Under the pieces are notes generated by a model. That model was not told the origin of the DNA. It searched no databases and was given only the letters and a program-made list of their open reading frames with translations. A program made the position numbers and the translations under genes. Shown here in pieces: positions 18,326 through 26,678 of a stretch of 64,000 nt of DNA. Origin of the DNA: Terrimesophilobacter sp044464485. Its GTDB lineage: Bacteria > Actinomycetota > Actinomycetes > Actinomycetales > Microbacteriaceae. Numbering within the stretch: the stretch's first letter is position 1; the number at the start of each line of letters is the position of its first letter. Location: the NCBI GenBank assembly GCA_044464485.1, contig JBIQLG010000006.1, positions 62,001-126,000 of the forward strand. The letters run 5' to 3'.

Positions 18326-20212
18326 TCAGCGCGCGTCGAGCAAATTCTGCGCGAAGAACGCCGCCAACTCGTCGGTAGCGGCCAGCGGCAACACGTGCGC
18401 GACGTACTGGTCGGGCCGCACGATGACGACGGCACCTCCGCGCGCAATCTCGCGCGCGTCGAAGATGTCCTCGCCGGGCAGAACCGCGTAGACCTTCTCC
18501 CAGTCGGTCAGCCCGAACGGTCCCGTCTTCGGCATGAAGGTCGACGGTACCCGCATGATGTCGACATCCTCGAACCGCTGCTGATAGATCACCTTCACGT
18601 CGAAAACGCTGTCGATATCCGTGCCTTCCGGGGTGTGGCGCGCAAGAGGCGACTCTGAGGCGGTGGACAACCAGTTCGCCCAATCCGTGACCGCGGATGC
18701 CTCTCCCGCAGCGGGCGAATCCGCGAACGCATAAATGCGCCAGCGCCCGTCCGCCCTTGCGTGGTGGCCGAGGTGCATCGTGTTGCCGTCGGCGACGCGC
18801 ACCACTTGCGCCGACTTGAAGCGCTTGCCGATCGGGAATCCTGCGGCGAGCGCCTGGTGATCGGGACCTCCGACGATCATCGACGGCGTGTATTGCGTCA
18901 TGAAACCGGACGGGAAATCCGAGGTCTTCAAGTAGTAGTCCGCGAGCTCGCCGGGGTCTGAGATCTCCTCGGGCTTGCGCGCCATGAGGCTCGACCATTC
19001 GCGGTCGAAATCGATAAGTTGCTGCGCGACCGGCTGCCGTTCGGCTGAATATGTCGCAAGGAGCGACTCCGGGCTGAGACCCGAAAGCACGTGCCCGAGC
19101 TTCCAGCCGAGATTGAAACCGTCCTGCATCGACACGTTCATGCCCTGACCGGCTTTCGCGCTGTGCGTGTGGCACGCGTCTCCGGTGAGGAACACGCGCG
19201 GCGTGCGGTGCTCTTCCCCCGCGGCCACGTCATCGAATTTGTCGGTCACGCGGTGCCCTACTTCGTACACGCTGTGCCACGCCACGTTCTTCACATCCAG
19301 CGTGTACGGGTGCAGGATGTCGTTCGCCTTGGCGATGATGGCCTCCACGGGGGTGTTGCGCACGCGGTGCTGGTCATCCGCAGCCACCTCACCCAGGTCG
19401 ATGTACATGCGGCACAAGTAGCCGCCCTCGCGCGGGATGTGCAGGATGTTGCCGGCTTCCGAGTTGATGGCGCACTTGATGCGCCAGTCGGGAAAGTCAG
19501 TGTTCACGAGCACATCCATGACGCCCCACGCGTGCTGCGCGTGACTGCCAACGTGTTTGCGCCCGATCGAGTCGCGCACGAGGCTGCGCGCCCCGTCGCA
19601 ACCCACTGCATACTTTGCGCGAATGACACGCTCGCGTCCGGCATCCGCGCCCGTCGTGTATTTCACGGTCACTGCGACCGGATAGTCGCTGTCGTCGTCG
19701 ATCGTCAGGCCCGCGAATTCCACGCCGTAGTCCGGCCGGATCCTGGCTGGCCCGTGCAACGCGGCTTCGGCAAAGTAGTCGAGCACTCTGGCCTGGTTCA
19801 CGATGAGGTGCGGGAATTCGCCGATGTGCTGCGCGTAGTCCTCCGTACGGGACGTGCGGATGATGTTTGCCGGGTTTTCGGGGTCGGGGCTCCAGAAGTT
19901 CATGTGGGCGATGTTGTACGCCTCGGCGATGATCTGGGGTGCGAAGCCGAACGCCTGAAACGTTTCGACGCTTCGCGGCTGGATGCCGTCGGCCTGGCCG
20001 AGGACAAGTCGACCCTCGCGGCGCTCGATGATGCGCGTGGTCACTTGCGGAAACTGCGACATTTGCGCGGCGAGCAGCATCCCGGCCGGGCCGCTGCCGA
20101 CGATCAGAACATCGACTTCGTCGGGAAGTTCCTTCGGACGGTCGATTCCCGTGCCGGCAGCGGGGAGCAGGCGCGGCTCTGCCGACACATAACCGTGGTG
20201 GTGGAACTGCAT
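18326..20212 (-). CDS. FAD-dependent aromatic monooxygenase, phenol 2-monooxygenase family
   Basis: A 628-residue class A flavoprotein monooxygenase. The FAD site is DVLIVGSGPAGMLLAAQ (GSGPAG at residues 39-44), the DG motif is VGCDGARSLVRD, and the GD motif FLTGDACHTHSAKAGQGMN. The last 190 residues form the thioredoxin-like dimerisation domain of phenol hydroxylases. The closest functional types are phenol 2-monooxygenase and 3-hydroxybenzoate 4-monooxygenase; the aromatic substrate is not determined. The ATG at 20212 has GAGGAG 5 nt upstream, which settles the start. It is divergent from the GlxA-like regulator, its likely controller. No ring-cleavage dioxygenase gene is in the window. Confidence 0.88.
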   Translation of the reverse strand: MQFHHHGYVSAEPRLLPAAGTGIDRPKELPDEVDVLIVGSGPAGMLLAAQMSQFPQVTTRIIERREGRLVLGQADGIQPRSVETFQAFGFAPQIIAEAYNIAHMNFWSPDPENPANIIRTSRTEDYAQHIGEFPHLIVNQARVLDYFAEAALHGPARIRPDYGVEFAGLTIDDDSDYPVAVTVKYTTGADAGRERVIRAKYAVGCDGARSLVRDSIGRKHVGSHAQHAWGVMDVLVNTDFPDWRIKCAINSEAGNILHIPREGGYLCRMYIDLGEVAADDQHRVRNTPVEAIIAKANDILHPYTLDVKNVAWHSVYEVGHRVTDKFDDVAAGEEHRTPRVFLTGDACHTHSAKAGQGMNVSMQDGFNLGWKLGHVLSGLSPESLLATYSAERQPVAQQLIDFDREWSSLMARKPEEISDPGELADYYLKTSDFPSGFMTQYTPSMIVGGPDHQALAAGFPIGKRFKSAQVVRVADGNTMHLGHHARADGRWRIYAFADSPAAGEASAVTDWANWLSTASESPLARHTPEGTDIDSVFDVKVIYQQRFEDVDIMRVPSTFMPKTGPFGLTDWEKVYAVLPGEDIFDAREIARGGAVVIVRPDQYVAHVLPLAATDELAAFFAQNLLDAR

Positions 20213-20418
20213 GGAACTCCTCGATGCTCGCCGTCGTGCAGCGTGGGGCTGCTGATCCCGCCGTTCGCAGGCAGAATTCTCACTATTGACACTAGTAGCG
20301 AGCTTTGTTTCGTGACCACTGCGTCCAAACCACGTGGCGCAGTTCAGGACGCTTGGATGCTTTCGCACGTTCGACGGGCAGAAGTGTCCCGCCGGCAGCT
20401 GCGGCAGCGACGAACGCG

Positions 20419-20424
20419 TACGCT
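20419..20424 (+). promoter_or_regulatory. -10 element (TACGCT) of the GlxA-like regulator gene
   Basis: TACGCT lies 7 nt before the GTG at 20432 and supports that codon over the ATG at 20357. Confidence 0.45.
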
Positions 20425-20431
20425 GTTGCTC

Positions 20432-21388
20432 GTGCCGACATCACGTCTCCATCGCGTCGCAGTTCTCGTGCTCGAGGGCGCAAAACCGCTGGATGTCGGC
20501 ATCCCGGCGCAAGTGTTCACGACGCGCGCAAGCATGCCGTACGAGGTTCGCGTGTGCGGGGCGAAGCCTGGTTTAGTGCGAGGCGGGGACGGGCTCTCCT
20601 ACGATGTCGCCGACGGGCTCGAAGCACTCGACTGGGCGGAGCTCGTCTTCATCCCGGGTTACCGGTTCCCTGACCGGGACGAGCCGCCACCAGAAGTCGT
20701 GGATGCCCTGATCGCCGCCCACGCTCGCGGTGCTCGTCTCGCGGCGATCTCGACGGGCGCATTCGCGCTCGCGGCTACCGGACTCCTCGATGGCAAGCGC
20801 GCGACGACGCACTGGCACTACGCACGGGCGTTCGCCGCGAAATATCCGCTCGTGCGCGTGGACGAGGACGTGCTCTTCGTCGACGAGGGCGACGTGCTGA
20901 CCTCCGCGGGGGCGGCATCCGGACTCGACCTGTGCCTGCACATTCTTCGCGCGGACCTCGGGGTTGCCGCATCCAATCACGCGGCGCGCCGACTGATCGC
21001 TGCGCCCTATCGCAGCGGAGGGCAGGCCCAGTATGTGCAGCGCGACATTCGTGATCCGCTCGGCGAACGCTTCGCCGAAACGCGCGAGTGGGCCCTGCGC
21101 CATCTGGGGGAGAAGCTCACCCTCGACTCTCTTGCCGAACACGCCGCCGTTTCGCCGCGGACGTTCTCTCGGCGATTTGTCGATGACACGGGCTACACGC
21201 CGCTGCACTGGGTCATGCGCGCACGGATCGATGCGGCACGCGAACTTTTGGAGCGCTCGGAACTGAGCGTCGAACAGATCGCCGCGGATGTCGGACTGGG
21301 CACGGGGGCGAACCTCCGTCAGCATTTTCAGCAGACGCTGGGCACGACTCCCAGCGAGTATCGCCGCACGTTCACGCGCGGCGAATAG
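20432..21388 (+). CDS. GlxA-like transcriptional regulator (DJ-1/PfpI amidase-like domain plus AraC HTH)
   Basis: A 318-residue two-domain regulator. Residues about 5-180 form a class I glutamine-amidotransferase-like domain (HRVAVLVLEGAKPLDVGIPA; LAAISTGAFALAATGLLDG; TTHWHYA). The nucleophile position that is often Cys (S-x-CTGAF) is Ser here (ISTGAF), so it is probably a ligand-sensing, non-catalytic domain. Residues about 210-310 carry two AraC helix-turn-helix motifs (LTLDSLAEHAAVSPRTFSRR and LSVEQIAADVGLGTGANLRQ). The GTG at 20432 is preceded by a well-placed -10; longer N-termini reach into low-similarity sequence. It faces the monooxygenase gene across 219 bp and probably regulates it. 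Confidence 0.82.
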   Translation: MPTSRLHRVAVLVLEGAKPLDVGIPAQVFTTRASMPYEVRVCGAKPGLVRGGDGLSYDVADGLEALDWAELVFIPGYRFPDRDEPPPEVVDALIAAHARGARLAAISTGAFALAATGLLDGKRATTHWHYARAFAAKYPLVRVDEDVLFVDEGDVLTSAGAASGLDLCLHILRADLGVAASNHAARRLIAAPYRSGGQAQYVQRDIRDPLGERFAETREWALRHLGEKLTLDSLAEHAAVSPRTFSRRFVDDTGYTPLHWVMRARIDAARELLERSELSVEQIAADVGLGTGANLRQHFQQTLGTTPSEYRRTFTRGE

Positions 21389-21484
21389 ATCTGGCGCGAT
21401 CCTTTCGAACCGTGTCGTCAACGCCTCTGGTAGGCGGGTGCTGTTGCGCGCGATTCTGGGTGGGGTATCGAAAGGATCCTCCCC

Positions 21485-22480
21485 ATGACCCGCATTGCCA
21501 TCAACGGCTTCGGACGCATCGGCCGCAATACTCTCCGCGCCATTCTCGAGCGCGGGAGCGCGCTCGAGCTGGTTGCGGTCAATGACCTCACTGAGCCGGC
21601 CGCATTGGCGCAACTGCTCGCCTACGACTCCACGGCGGGGCGGCTCGGACGCCCGGTGTCCGTCGACGGCGACACTCTCGATGTGGATGGACGTCGCATC
21701 CGCGTGCTCGCCGAGCGCGAGCCGGCCAACCTGCCGTGGGCTGAACTCGGCGTCGATATCGTCCTCGAGTCGACCGGACGATTCACCGCCGCGACTGCGG
21801 CACAGGCGCACATTGACGCGGGCGCGGAAAAGGTGCTCGTAAGCGCCCCGTCAGACGGCGCGCACGTCACGCTCGCGTACGGCGTCAACACCAGCGCATA
21901 CGATCCCGCCGCCCACACGATCGTCTCGAACGCCTCATGCACGACAAACGCTCTCGCACCGCTCGCATCCGTGCTCGATGATCTCGCCGAAATCGAGCAC
22001 GGTTTTATGACGACCGTGCATGCGTACACGCAGGAACAGAACCTGCAGGATGGCCCGCATCGCGACCCGAGGCGCGCCCGCGCCGCCGCCGTCAACATCG
22101 TGCCAACGACCACGGGAGCCGCGAAGGCGATCGGACTGGTGCTGCCGAATCTGAACGGCAAACTCTCCGGCGACTCGATCCGGGTGCCCATTCCTGTGGG
22201 CTCGATTGTGGAGCTGAACACAACGGTAACCAAAGATGTTTCGCGCGACGACGTCCTTGCGGCGTACCGCGCGGCAGCCGAGGGGCCGCTTAAAGGCATC
22301 CTCGAATACTCCGCGGACCCGCTCGTCTCTTCCGACATCACCGGCAACCCCGCCTCGTCGATTTTCGACTCGGCTCTCACGCGCGTCGATGGGCGACACA
22401 TCAAGGTCGTGGCCTGGTACGACAACGAATGGGGCTTCTGCAACCGCGTGATCGACACGTTGGAGCTGCTCGCGCGCTGA
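21485..22480 (+). CDS. gap: Glyceraldehyde-3-phosphate dehydrogenase, type I
   Basis: A 331-residue GAPDH that interconverts glyceraldehyde 3-phosphate and 1,3-bisphosphoglycerate. NAD-binding INGFGRIGRN is at the N-terminus, and the acidic residue after beta-2 (VAVND, D34) favours NAD over NADP. The catalytic SNASCTTN places the nucleophile at C152. The C-terminal WYDNEWGFCNRV is typical. AAAGGA lies 10 nt before the ATG. It stands outside the usual gap-pgk-tpi glycolytic cluster, so it may be a second copy, but that cannot be tested here. Confidence 0.93.
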   Translation: MTRIAINGFGRIGRNTLRAILERGSALELVAVNDLTEPAALAQLLAYDSTAGRLGRPVSVDGDTLDVDGRRIRVLAEREPANLPWAELGVDIVLESTGRFTAATAAQAHIDAGAEKVLVSAPSDGAHVTLAYGVNTSAYDPAAHTIVSNASCTTNALAPLASVLDDLAEIEHGFMTTVHAYTQEQNLQDGPHRDPRRARAAAVNIVPTTTGAAKAIGLVLPNLNGKLSGDSIRVPIPVGSIVELNTTVTKDVSRDDVLAAYRAAAEGPLKGILEYSADPLVSSDITGNPASSIFDSALTRVDGRHIKVVAWYDNEWGFCNRVIDTLELLAR

Positions 22481-22501
22481 TCCTGTTTGTGTGGATTGCG
22501 G

Positions 22502-23386
22502 CTATCGTTCCCGGAGTGCGACCGTACGTGACGCGATCGGCTTGACGACGCCAATCATGTCCAGACCTCCCATTCCGCAGTTGAGCGCGTCCAGGAAGAG
22601 TTCGTGGCAGGTGTTCAACAAGGGAGTCGCGATTCTCGCGCTGTGCGCCGCGTCCGCGATGAGCCGACTGTTTTTATAGACATCCGCTATTGCGGCTTGC
22701 GGGCTGAAGTCTGCACGCCCGAGCTTGTCGAGTTTTACCGCTGCAATAGGGCTCGCCATTTGACCTGAGTTGATGGCGGTTACGAAAGTGTCGATGTCGA
22801 GTTGCTTGGCCTGCGCGAAGTGGTACGCCTCGGCAAGTGCCGTGACAATCGAGATCAGATAGATGTTGACCGCAAACTTCATGTGGGTGCCCGACGGTGG
22901 GTTGCCGCACCGAAGGACGCCGGCGCACATTGCGGCGAATACCACTTCCATTTCGTCGAGGTGACCAGGATCCCCGGCCGCCATGGCAACCAATCGCCCC
23001 TGTTCGGCCGGCACGCGCGAGCCGGAGACTGGCGCTTCCACATACCAACCGCCACTTTCGCGCACGTGGGCGTCGATCTCGGCAGAGAATTCAGCCGAAG
23101 TCGTTCCCATGTGCACCAGTCCTCGGCCAGCGATGGCCTTCCGAAATCGGGGACTTCCCGGCGTCAGAGTCGTAGAGATCGCGTCCTCCGTTGCGAGCAT
23201 GACGATGGTGGCATCGCACGAGCTGATGACGTGCAGCGGATCGCTCTCGCGAATGGCGCCAAGTTCTTCCAGGCGAGCAGCTGAGGGATTGGATCGATTC
23301 CACACGTGCACCTCGAAACCGGCGCGGATGACATTGGCCGCCATGGGTTCCCCCATGAGGCCGACTCCGATGAAGCCAATGCGCAC
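22502..23386 (-). CDS. NAD(P)-dependent beta-hydroxyacid dehydrogenase (3-hydroxyisobutyrate dehydrogenase family)
   Basis: A 294-residue member of the 6-phosphogluconate/3-hydroxyisobutyrate dehydrogenase family. The N-terminal Rossmann motif is IGFIGVGLMGEPMAANV, and an Asn-Arg after beta-2 (VWNRS) favours NADP. The substrate-binding segment reads EAPVSGSRVPAEQGRL, and the helical C-terminal domain carries the conserved lysine in SGTHMKFAVNIYL. Relatives include glyoxylate/succinic semialdehyde reductases and imine reductases. The GTG at 23386 has AAAGGAGGAG close upstream. It is divergent from a TetR regulator with a palindromic operator between them, so it is probably the regulated gene. 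Confidence 0.85.
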   Translation of the reverse strand: MRIGFIGVGLMGEPMAANVIRAGFEVHVWNRSNPSAARLEELGAIRESDPLHVISSCDATIVMLATEDAISTTLTPGSPRFRKAIAGRGLVHMGTTSAEFSAEIDAHVRESGGWYVEAPVSGSRVPAEQGRLVAMAAGDPGHLDEMEVVFAAMCAGVLRCGNPPSGTHMKFAVNIYLISIVTALAEAYHFAQAKQLDIDTFVTAINSGQMASPIAAVKLDKLGRADFSPQAAIADVYKNSRLIADAAHSARIATPLLNTCHELFLDALNCGMGGLDMIGVVKPIASRTVALRER

Positions 23387-23407
23387 AGACTCCTCCTTTC
23401 GCGATTT

Positions 23408-23442
23408 ATGACAACTGTCATATTAGTGACATTTAGTACATT
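23408..23442 (+). promoter_or_regulatory. TetR operator and promoter between the dehydrogenase and tetR genes
   Basis: A perfect inverted repeat ATGACA-AC-TGTCAT occupies 23408-23421. TACATT at 23437-23442 is 6 nt before the tetR ATG and serves as -10; the palindrome sits over the expected -35. Further GTCA/TGAC half-sites follow (23427-23430, 23444-23447). A bound repressor would shut both divergent promoters. Confidence 0.55.
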
Positions 23443-23448
23443 CGTCAT

Positions 23449-24063
23449 ATGTCCACACATCGAGTTGCACCGACGTCGCGGGAACCGACGCCCAGGGAAC
23501 GCGTGGTGTACGCCGCCGTCCAGCACATTCGCTCCGAGGGGCCGGCCGCCGCATCACTGCGGGCGATCGTAAAGGATGCTGACGCACCATGGGGCTCGCT
23601 GCAGCACTATTTCCCCGGAGGGAAGGAGCAGATCGTTTGCGAAGCGTTGGCGTGGGCCGGCGAGTTTGCGGCGGCCGACGTCGCGAAATACCTGGACACC
23701 GCCCATCCAACGCCCGGCGGACTCTTCACCCACCTGCTTGATAGTTGGTCGCGGGAACTTTCGCAGCGCGACTACGCTCGTGGATGCCCCGTCGCCGCAT
23801 CCACTCTCAACCCGAGTGACGAATCTCCCGCAATTGCCAAGGGCACCCATGACGCCTTGGATCGATGGCTCACCGGGATTGAAACGGCGCTCGTCACGAT
23901 GGGCGTAGACAATGCCCGATCTCAGGCCCGCGTGATGCTCAGCATGCTCGAGGGAGCAATTATCGTCAGCAGAGTTCAGAAAGACACGACCGCACTTTCC
24001 GAGCTTCGCGAGTTCGCGGCCCATTTCGATGCCATGGCGCGCAACCAGGAAGGCTACCGCTAA
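23449..24063 (+). CDS. TetR/AcrR-family repressor (YxaF/LmrA-like)
   Basis: A 204-residue regulator with an N-terminal TetR helix-turn-helix (about residues 17-62: RERVVYAAVQHIRSEG, then SLRAIVKDADAPWGSLQHYF). The ligand-binding half contains RGCPVAASTLN, found in the YxaF/LmrA subgroup. Such repressors leave DNA when a small molecule binds. The divergent dehydrogenase and the palindrome between the genes make that enzyme the likely target, along with autorepression. The ATG at 23449 fits a leaderless transcript (TACATT, 6 nt upstream). The ligand is unknown. Confidence 0.87.
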   Translation: MSTHRVAPTSREPTPRERVVYAAVQHIRSEGPAAASLRAIVKDADAPWGSLQHYFPGGKEQIVCEALAWAGEFAAADVAKYLDTAHPTPGGLFTHLLDSWSRELSQRDYARGCPVAASTLNPSDESPAIAKGTHDALDRWLTGIETALVTMGVDNARSQARVMLSMLEGAIIVSRVQKDTTALSELREFAAHFDAMARNQEGYR

Positions 24064-24082
24064 CTGTGCCCGGTACGACCCG

Positions 24083-24781
24083 TTAGGCGAGCGCGAGCGC
24101 GTGGATCGCGCTCGCAAAGAACGTGAGGCCGTCGGTACCATTGCGCATGGCGGCATCCGTGTCAGGTCCGAAGCCTTCTTCGACGGCGTGCTCGGGATGC
24201 GGCATGAGGCCGACGACGTTGCCGCGGTCGTTCGTGACGCCAGCGATGTCGTTGAGCGAACCGTTGGGGTTCACGTCGAGGTAACGGAAGACCACCCGGC
24301 CTTCGCCCTCGAGGCGGGCGATAGTTTCGGCGTCCGCAATGTAGCCGCCCTCACCGTTTTTCAGGGGAATGGTGATTTCCGTGCCCGGTTCAAACCGGTT
24401 CGTCCACGCGGTCGACGTGTTTTCGACGCGAAGTCGCTGGTCGCGGCAGATGAAGGAGCCATGGTCATTGCGCACGAGGCCGCCCGGCAGAAGATGCGCT
24501 TCCACGAGCATCTGGAATCCGTTGCAGATTCCGAGGACGGGCATTCCTTTGCCCGCCACGTCGACAACTTCGCTCATGATGGGGGAAAGGCTCGCAATGG
24601 CCCCACATCGCAGGTAGTCGCCATAGCTGAAGCCACCGGGCAACACGAGGGCGTCCACACCGAGCAGATCGTGGTCACCGTGCCACAGTGCGACAGGTTC
24701 CGCACCAGCCAAACGGATCGCGCGCTGGGCATCCCGCTCGTCGAGAGAACCCGGAAAGGTGACGACGCCGATGCGGGTCAT
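24083..24781 (-). CDS. purQ: Phosphoribosylformylglycinamidine synthase I, glutaminase subunit
   Basis: A 232-residue class I glutamine amidotransferase. It releases ammonia from glutamine for PurL in the fourth step of purine synthesis. The nucleophile elbow is GICNGFQ (C86) and the His-Glu pair lies in GLMPHPEHAVE near the C-terminus. The early LPGGFSYGDYLRCGA motif is typical of PurQ. The ATG at 24781 overlaps the purS stop by 4 nt (ATGA), so the two are translationally coupled as in other actinobacteria. Unusually, purL does not follow; it lies 16 kb to the left. Confidence 0.95.
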   Translation of the reverse strand: MTRIGVVTFPGSLDERDAQRAIRLAGAEPVALWHGDHDLLGVDALVLPGGFSYGDYLRCGAIASLSPIMSEVVDVAGKGMPVLGICNGFQMLVEAHLLPGGLVRNDHGSFICRDQRLRVENTSTAWTNRFEPGTEITIPLKNGEGGYIADAETIARLEGEGRVVFRYLDVNPNGSLNDIAGVTNDRGNVVGLMPHPEHAVEEGFGPDTDAAMRNGTDGLTFFASAIHALALA

Positions 24782-25029
24782 TCTGCCGCGACCCTCACGC
24801 TCACGACATCCTCAATGACGGAGTTCGACAGCAGCGTTTCGGCGAGTTCGCGGGCGGCTGCGAGAGCTTCATCATCCGCTTCTCCGTCGACCGTGAGTTC
24901 GAAACGCTTGCCGATTCGAACGCCGGAAAATGGTGTGCCTCCTTGCCGTGCGAGGGCCCCCGCAACCGCTTTGCCTGCGGGGTCGAGAAGCTCAGCTTTG
25001 GGCATGACGTCGACGACGATTACCGGCAC
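24778..25029 (-). CDS. purS: Phosphoribosylformylglycinamidine synthase, PurS subunit
   Basis: An 83-residue small subunit that bridges PurL and PurQ in the FGAM synthase complex. It has the PurS fold signature: an N-terminal strand (IVVDVMPKAELLDPAGKAV), a central GVRIGKRFELTVDG, and a C-terminal ELAETLLSNSVIEDVVS. The GTG at 25029 has GGAG within the preceding 13 bases (GGAGCCTTCC). It is first in the purSQ operon; the 96-bp gap to the divergent MFS gene must hold both promoters. Confidence 0.93.
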   Translation of the reverse strand: MPVIVVDVMPKAELLDPAGKAVAGALARQGGTPFSGVRIGKRFELTVDGEADDEALAAARELAETLLSNSVIEDVVSVRVAAE

Positions 25030-25125
25030 GGAAGGCTCCTGAGGGATCGGGGCGGAGGTGACGTTTCAAGTCTAGCCGTGCGCGATTTTTGAAGTGTCGC
25101 GGGATAGGCGTAGATTCACACGGCT

Positions 25126-26646
25126 ATGTCAAAAACTTTGCGCCCGTGGCCCGCCCTGTGGGCGCTTGTCGTCGGCTTTTTCATGATCCTGATCGACACC
25201 ACAATCGTGTCCGTCGCCAACCCGAAAATCATGGAGGGGCTGAAGACCGACATCAACTCCGTGATCTGGGTGACGAGCGCATATTTGCTCACCTACGCGG
25301 TGCCGTTGTTGATCACGGGGCGCTTGGGCGACCGGTTTGGACCGAAAAACCTTTACCTCACCGGACTCGTCGTGTTCACCCTCGCCTCCGCGTGGTGCGG
25401 TTTCTCGGGAGACATCGGCCAGCTCATCACCGCACGAGCATTTCAGGGACTCGGCGCCTCCATGATGACGCCGCAGACGATGGCGGTCATCACGCGGATT
25501 TTCCCGCCAGACAAGCGCGGTCAGGCAATGGGTTTGTGGGGCGCGACCGCGGGCGTCGCGATGCTGGTGGGCCCGGTACTCGGCGGGTTCATCGTCGACT
25601 CGCTCGGATGGGAATGGATCTTCTTCATCAACGTGCCCATCGGTGTGGTCGCGTTCATTCTGGCGTGGCGGCTCGTACCGTCGCTGGAGACCCACCCGCA
25701 TCGATTCGACATCCTCGGTGTCATTCTCAGCGCCGCAGGAATGTTCCTGCTGGTGTTCGGTTTGCAGGAAGGGCAGAAGTACGACTGGGGAACAATCACA
25801 GGCTGGATTTCCGTCTGGGGTCTCATCATCGCGGGGATCGTCGTTCTGACCCTCTTCGTCGTGTGGCAGGGACTCAACAAGAAGGGTGAGCCGCTGTTGC
25901 CTCTTCCGCTCTTCCGGGACCGGAACTTCGCGCTCGCGAACGCCGCGATCAGCGCTGTGGGATTCACGACCACGGGGATGTCCCTTCCACTCGTGTTCTA
26001 TTTTCAGCTGGTGCTTGGTTATTCACCGACGCAGTCCGCGCTCATGCTCATCCCGATGGCGGTCATCACGGCTGCGTTGGCTCAGCCGGTCGGCCGCCTG
26101 GTCGATCGTGTGAATCCGAGTTACGTCGCCGTGACCGGCTCAGTTCTGTTGGCGGCTTCTCTCGCGTGGTATTCGACGATGATGGTGCCGGAGATGTCGT
26201 TCTGGTGGTTGCTGCTGCCGAGTGCTGTGATGGGCGCTGCGAACGCGTGTCTTTGGTCGCCCATTTCCACCACGGCAACCCGCAATCTCCCTCAAAAACA
26301 GGCCGGTGCCGGTGCCGGCGTGTACAACACGACACGGCAGGTCGGTTCCGTGTTGGGAAGCGCGGCGATAGCTGCGCTCATCCAGGCGCGACTCATCGCG
26401 GAGCTTCCCGGAGCCGACTCTGCCGACCAGAATTTCTCTGGGGTGCTTCCCGACGCTCTGCACGAGGGTTTCAGCGCGGCGATGGCTCAATCGTTGCTCC
26501 TGCCTGCGGCGGGTGCGCTCCTGTGCGCGCTCATGGTTCTGTTCTTCGCGCGACCCAAGCAGACGGTCGAGTGGACATCGCACACCGCAATGTCCGCGAC
26601 AGCCGTGTTGCCTGGCGACGAGCCGGCTGAGGTGCCGATCGGCTGA
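25126..26646 (+). CDS. MFS drug/proton antiporter, DHA2 (14-TMS) family
   Basis: A 506-residue efflux protein with about 14 hydrophobic segments. Family motifs include the start LWALVVGFFMILIDTTIVSV, motif A as ITGRLGDRFGPKN, and motif C as GATAGVAMLVGPVLGGFIVD. These EmrB/QacA-type carriers export drugs or metabolites in exchange for protons. The first half is closest to multidrug exporters; the specific substrate is unknown. TAGATT at 25111-25116 is 9 nt before the ATG and could be the -10 of a transcript with an extremely short leader. A stem-loop just past the stop (26655-26678) is a likely terminator. Confidence 0.88.
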   Translation: MSKTLRPWPALWALVVGFFMILIDTTIVSVANPKIMEGLKTDINSVIWVTSAYLLTYAVPLLITGRLGDRFGPKNLYLTGLVVFTLASAWCGFSGDIGQLITARAFQGLGASMMTPQTMAVITRIFPPDKRGQAMGLWGATAGVAMLVGPVLGGFIVDSLGWEWIFFINVPIGVVAFILAWRLVPSLETHPHRFDILGVILSAAGMFLLVFGLQEGQKYDWGTITGWISVWGLIIAGIVVLTLFVVWQGLNKKGEPLLPLPLFRDRNFALANAAISAVGFTTTGMSLPLVFYFQLVLGYSPTQSALMLIPMAVITAALAQPVGRLVDRVNPSYVAVTGSVLLAASLAWYSTMMVPEMSFWWLLLPSAVMGAANACLWSPISTTATRNLPQKQAGAGAGVYNTTRQVGSVLGSAAIAALIQARLIAELPGADSADQNFSGVLPDALHEGFSAAMAQSLLLPAAGALLCALMVLFFARPKQTVEWTSHTAMSATAVLPGDEPAEVPIG

Positions 26647-26654
26647 GGTAGCAG

Positions 26655-26678
26655 TCGGCTGAAGCTCGGTTCAGCCGA
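26655..26678. terminator. Bidirectional stem-loop between convergent MFS and GDSL genes
   Basis: TCGGCTGAA at 26655-26663 pairs perfectly with TTCAGCCGA at 26670-26678, a 9-bp stem with a 6-nt loop. It begins 8 nt after the MFS stop and includes the stop codon of the convergent hydrolase gene. No long T-run follows on either side. Confidence 0.5.

Noticed and set aside
19091..20431. Long plus-strand extension of the GlxA-like frame across the monooxygenase gene
   Set aside because: It is antisense to a certain enzyme and has no family similarity; the regulator starts near 20432.
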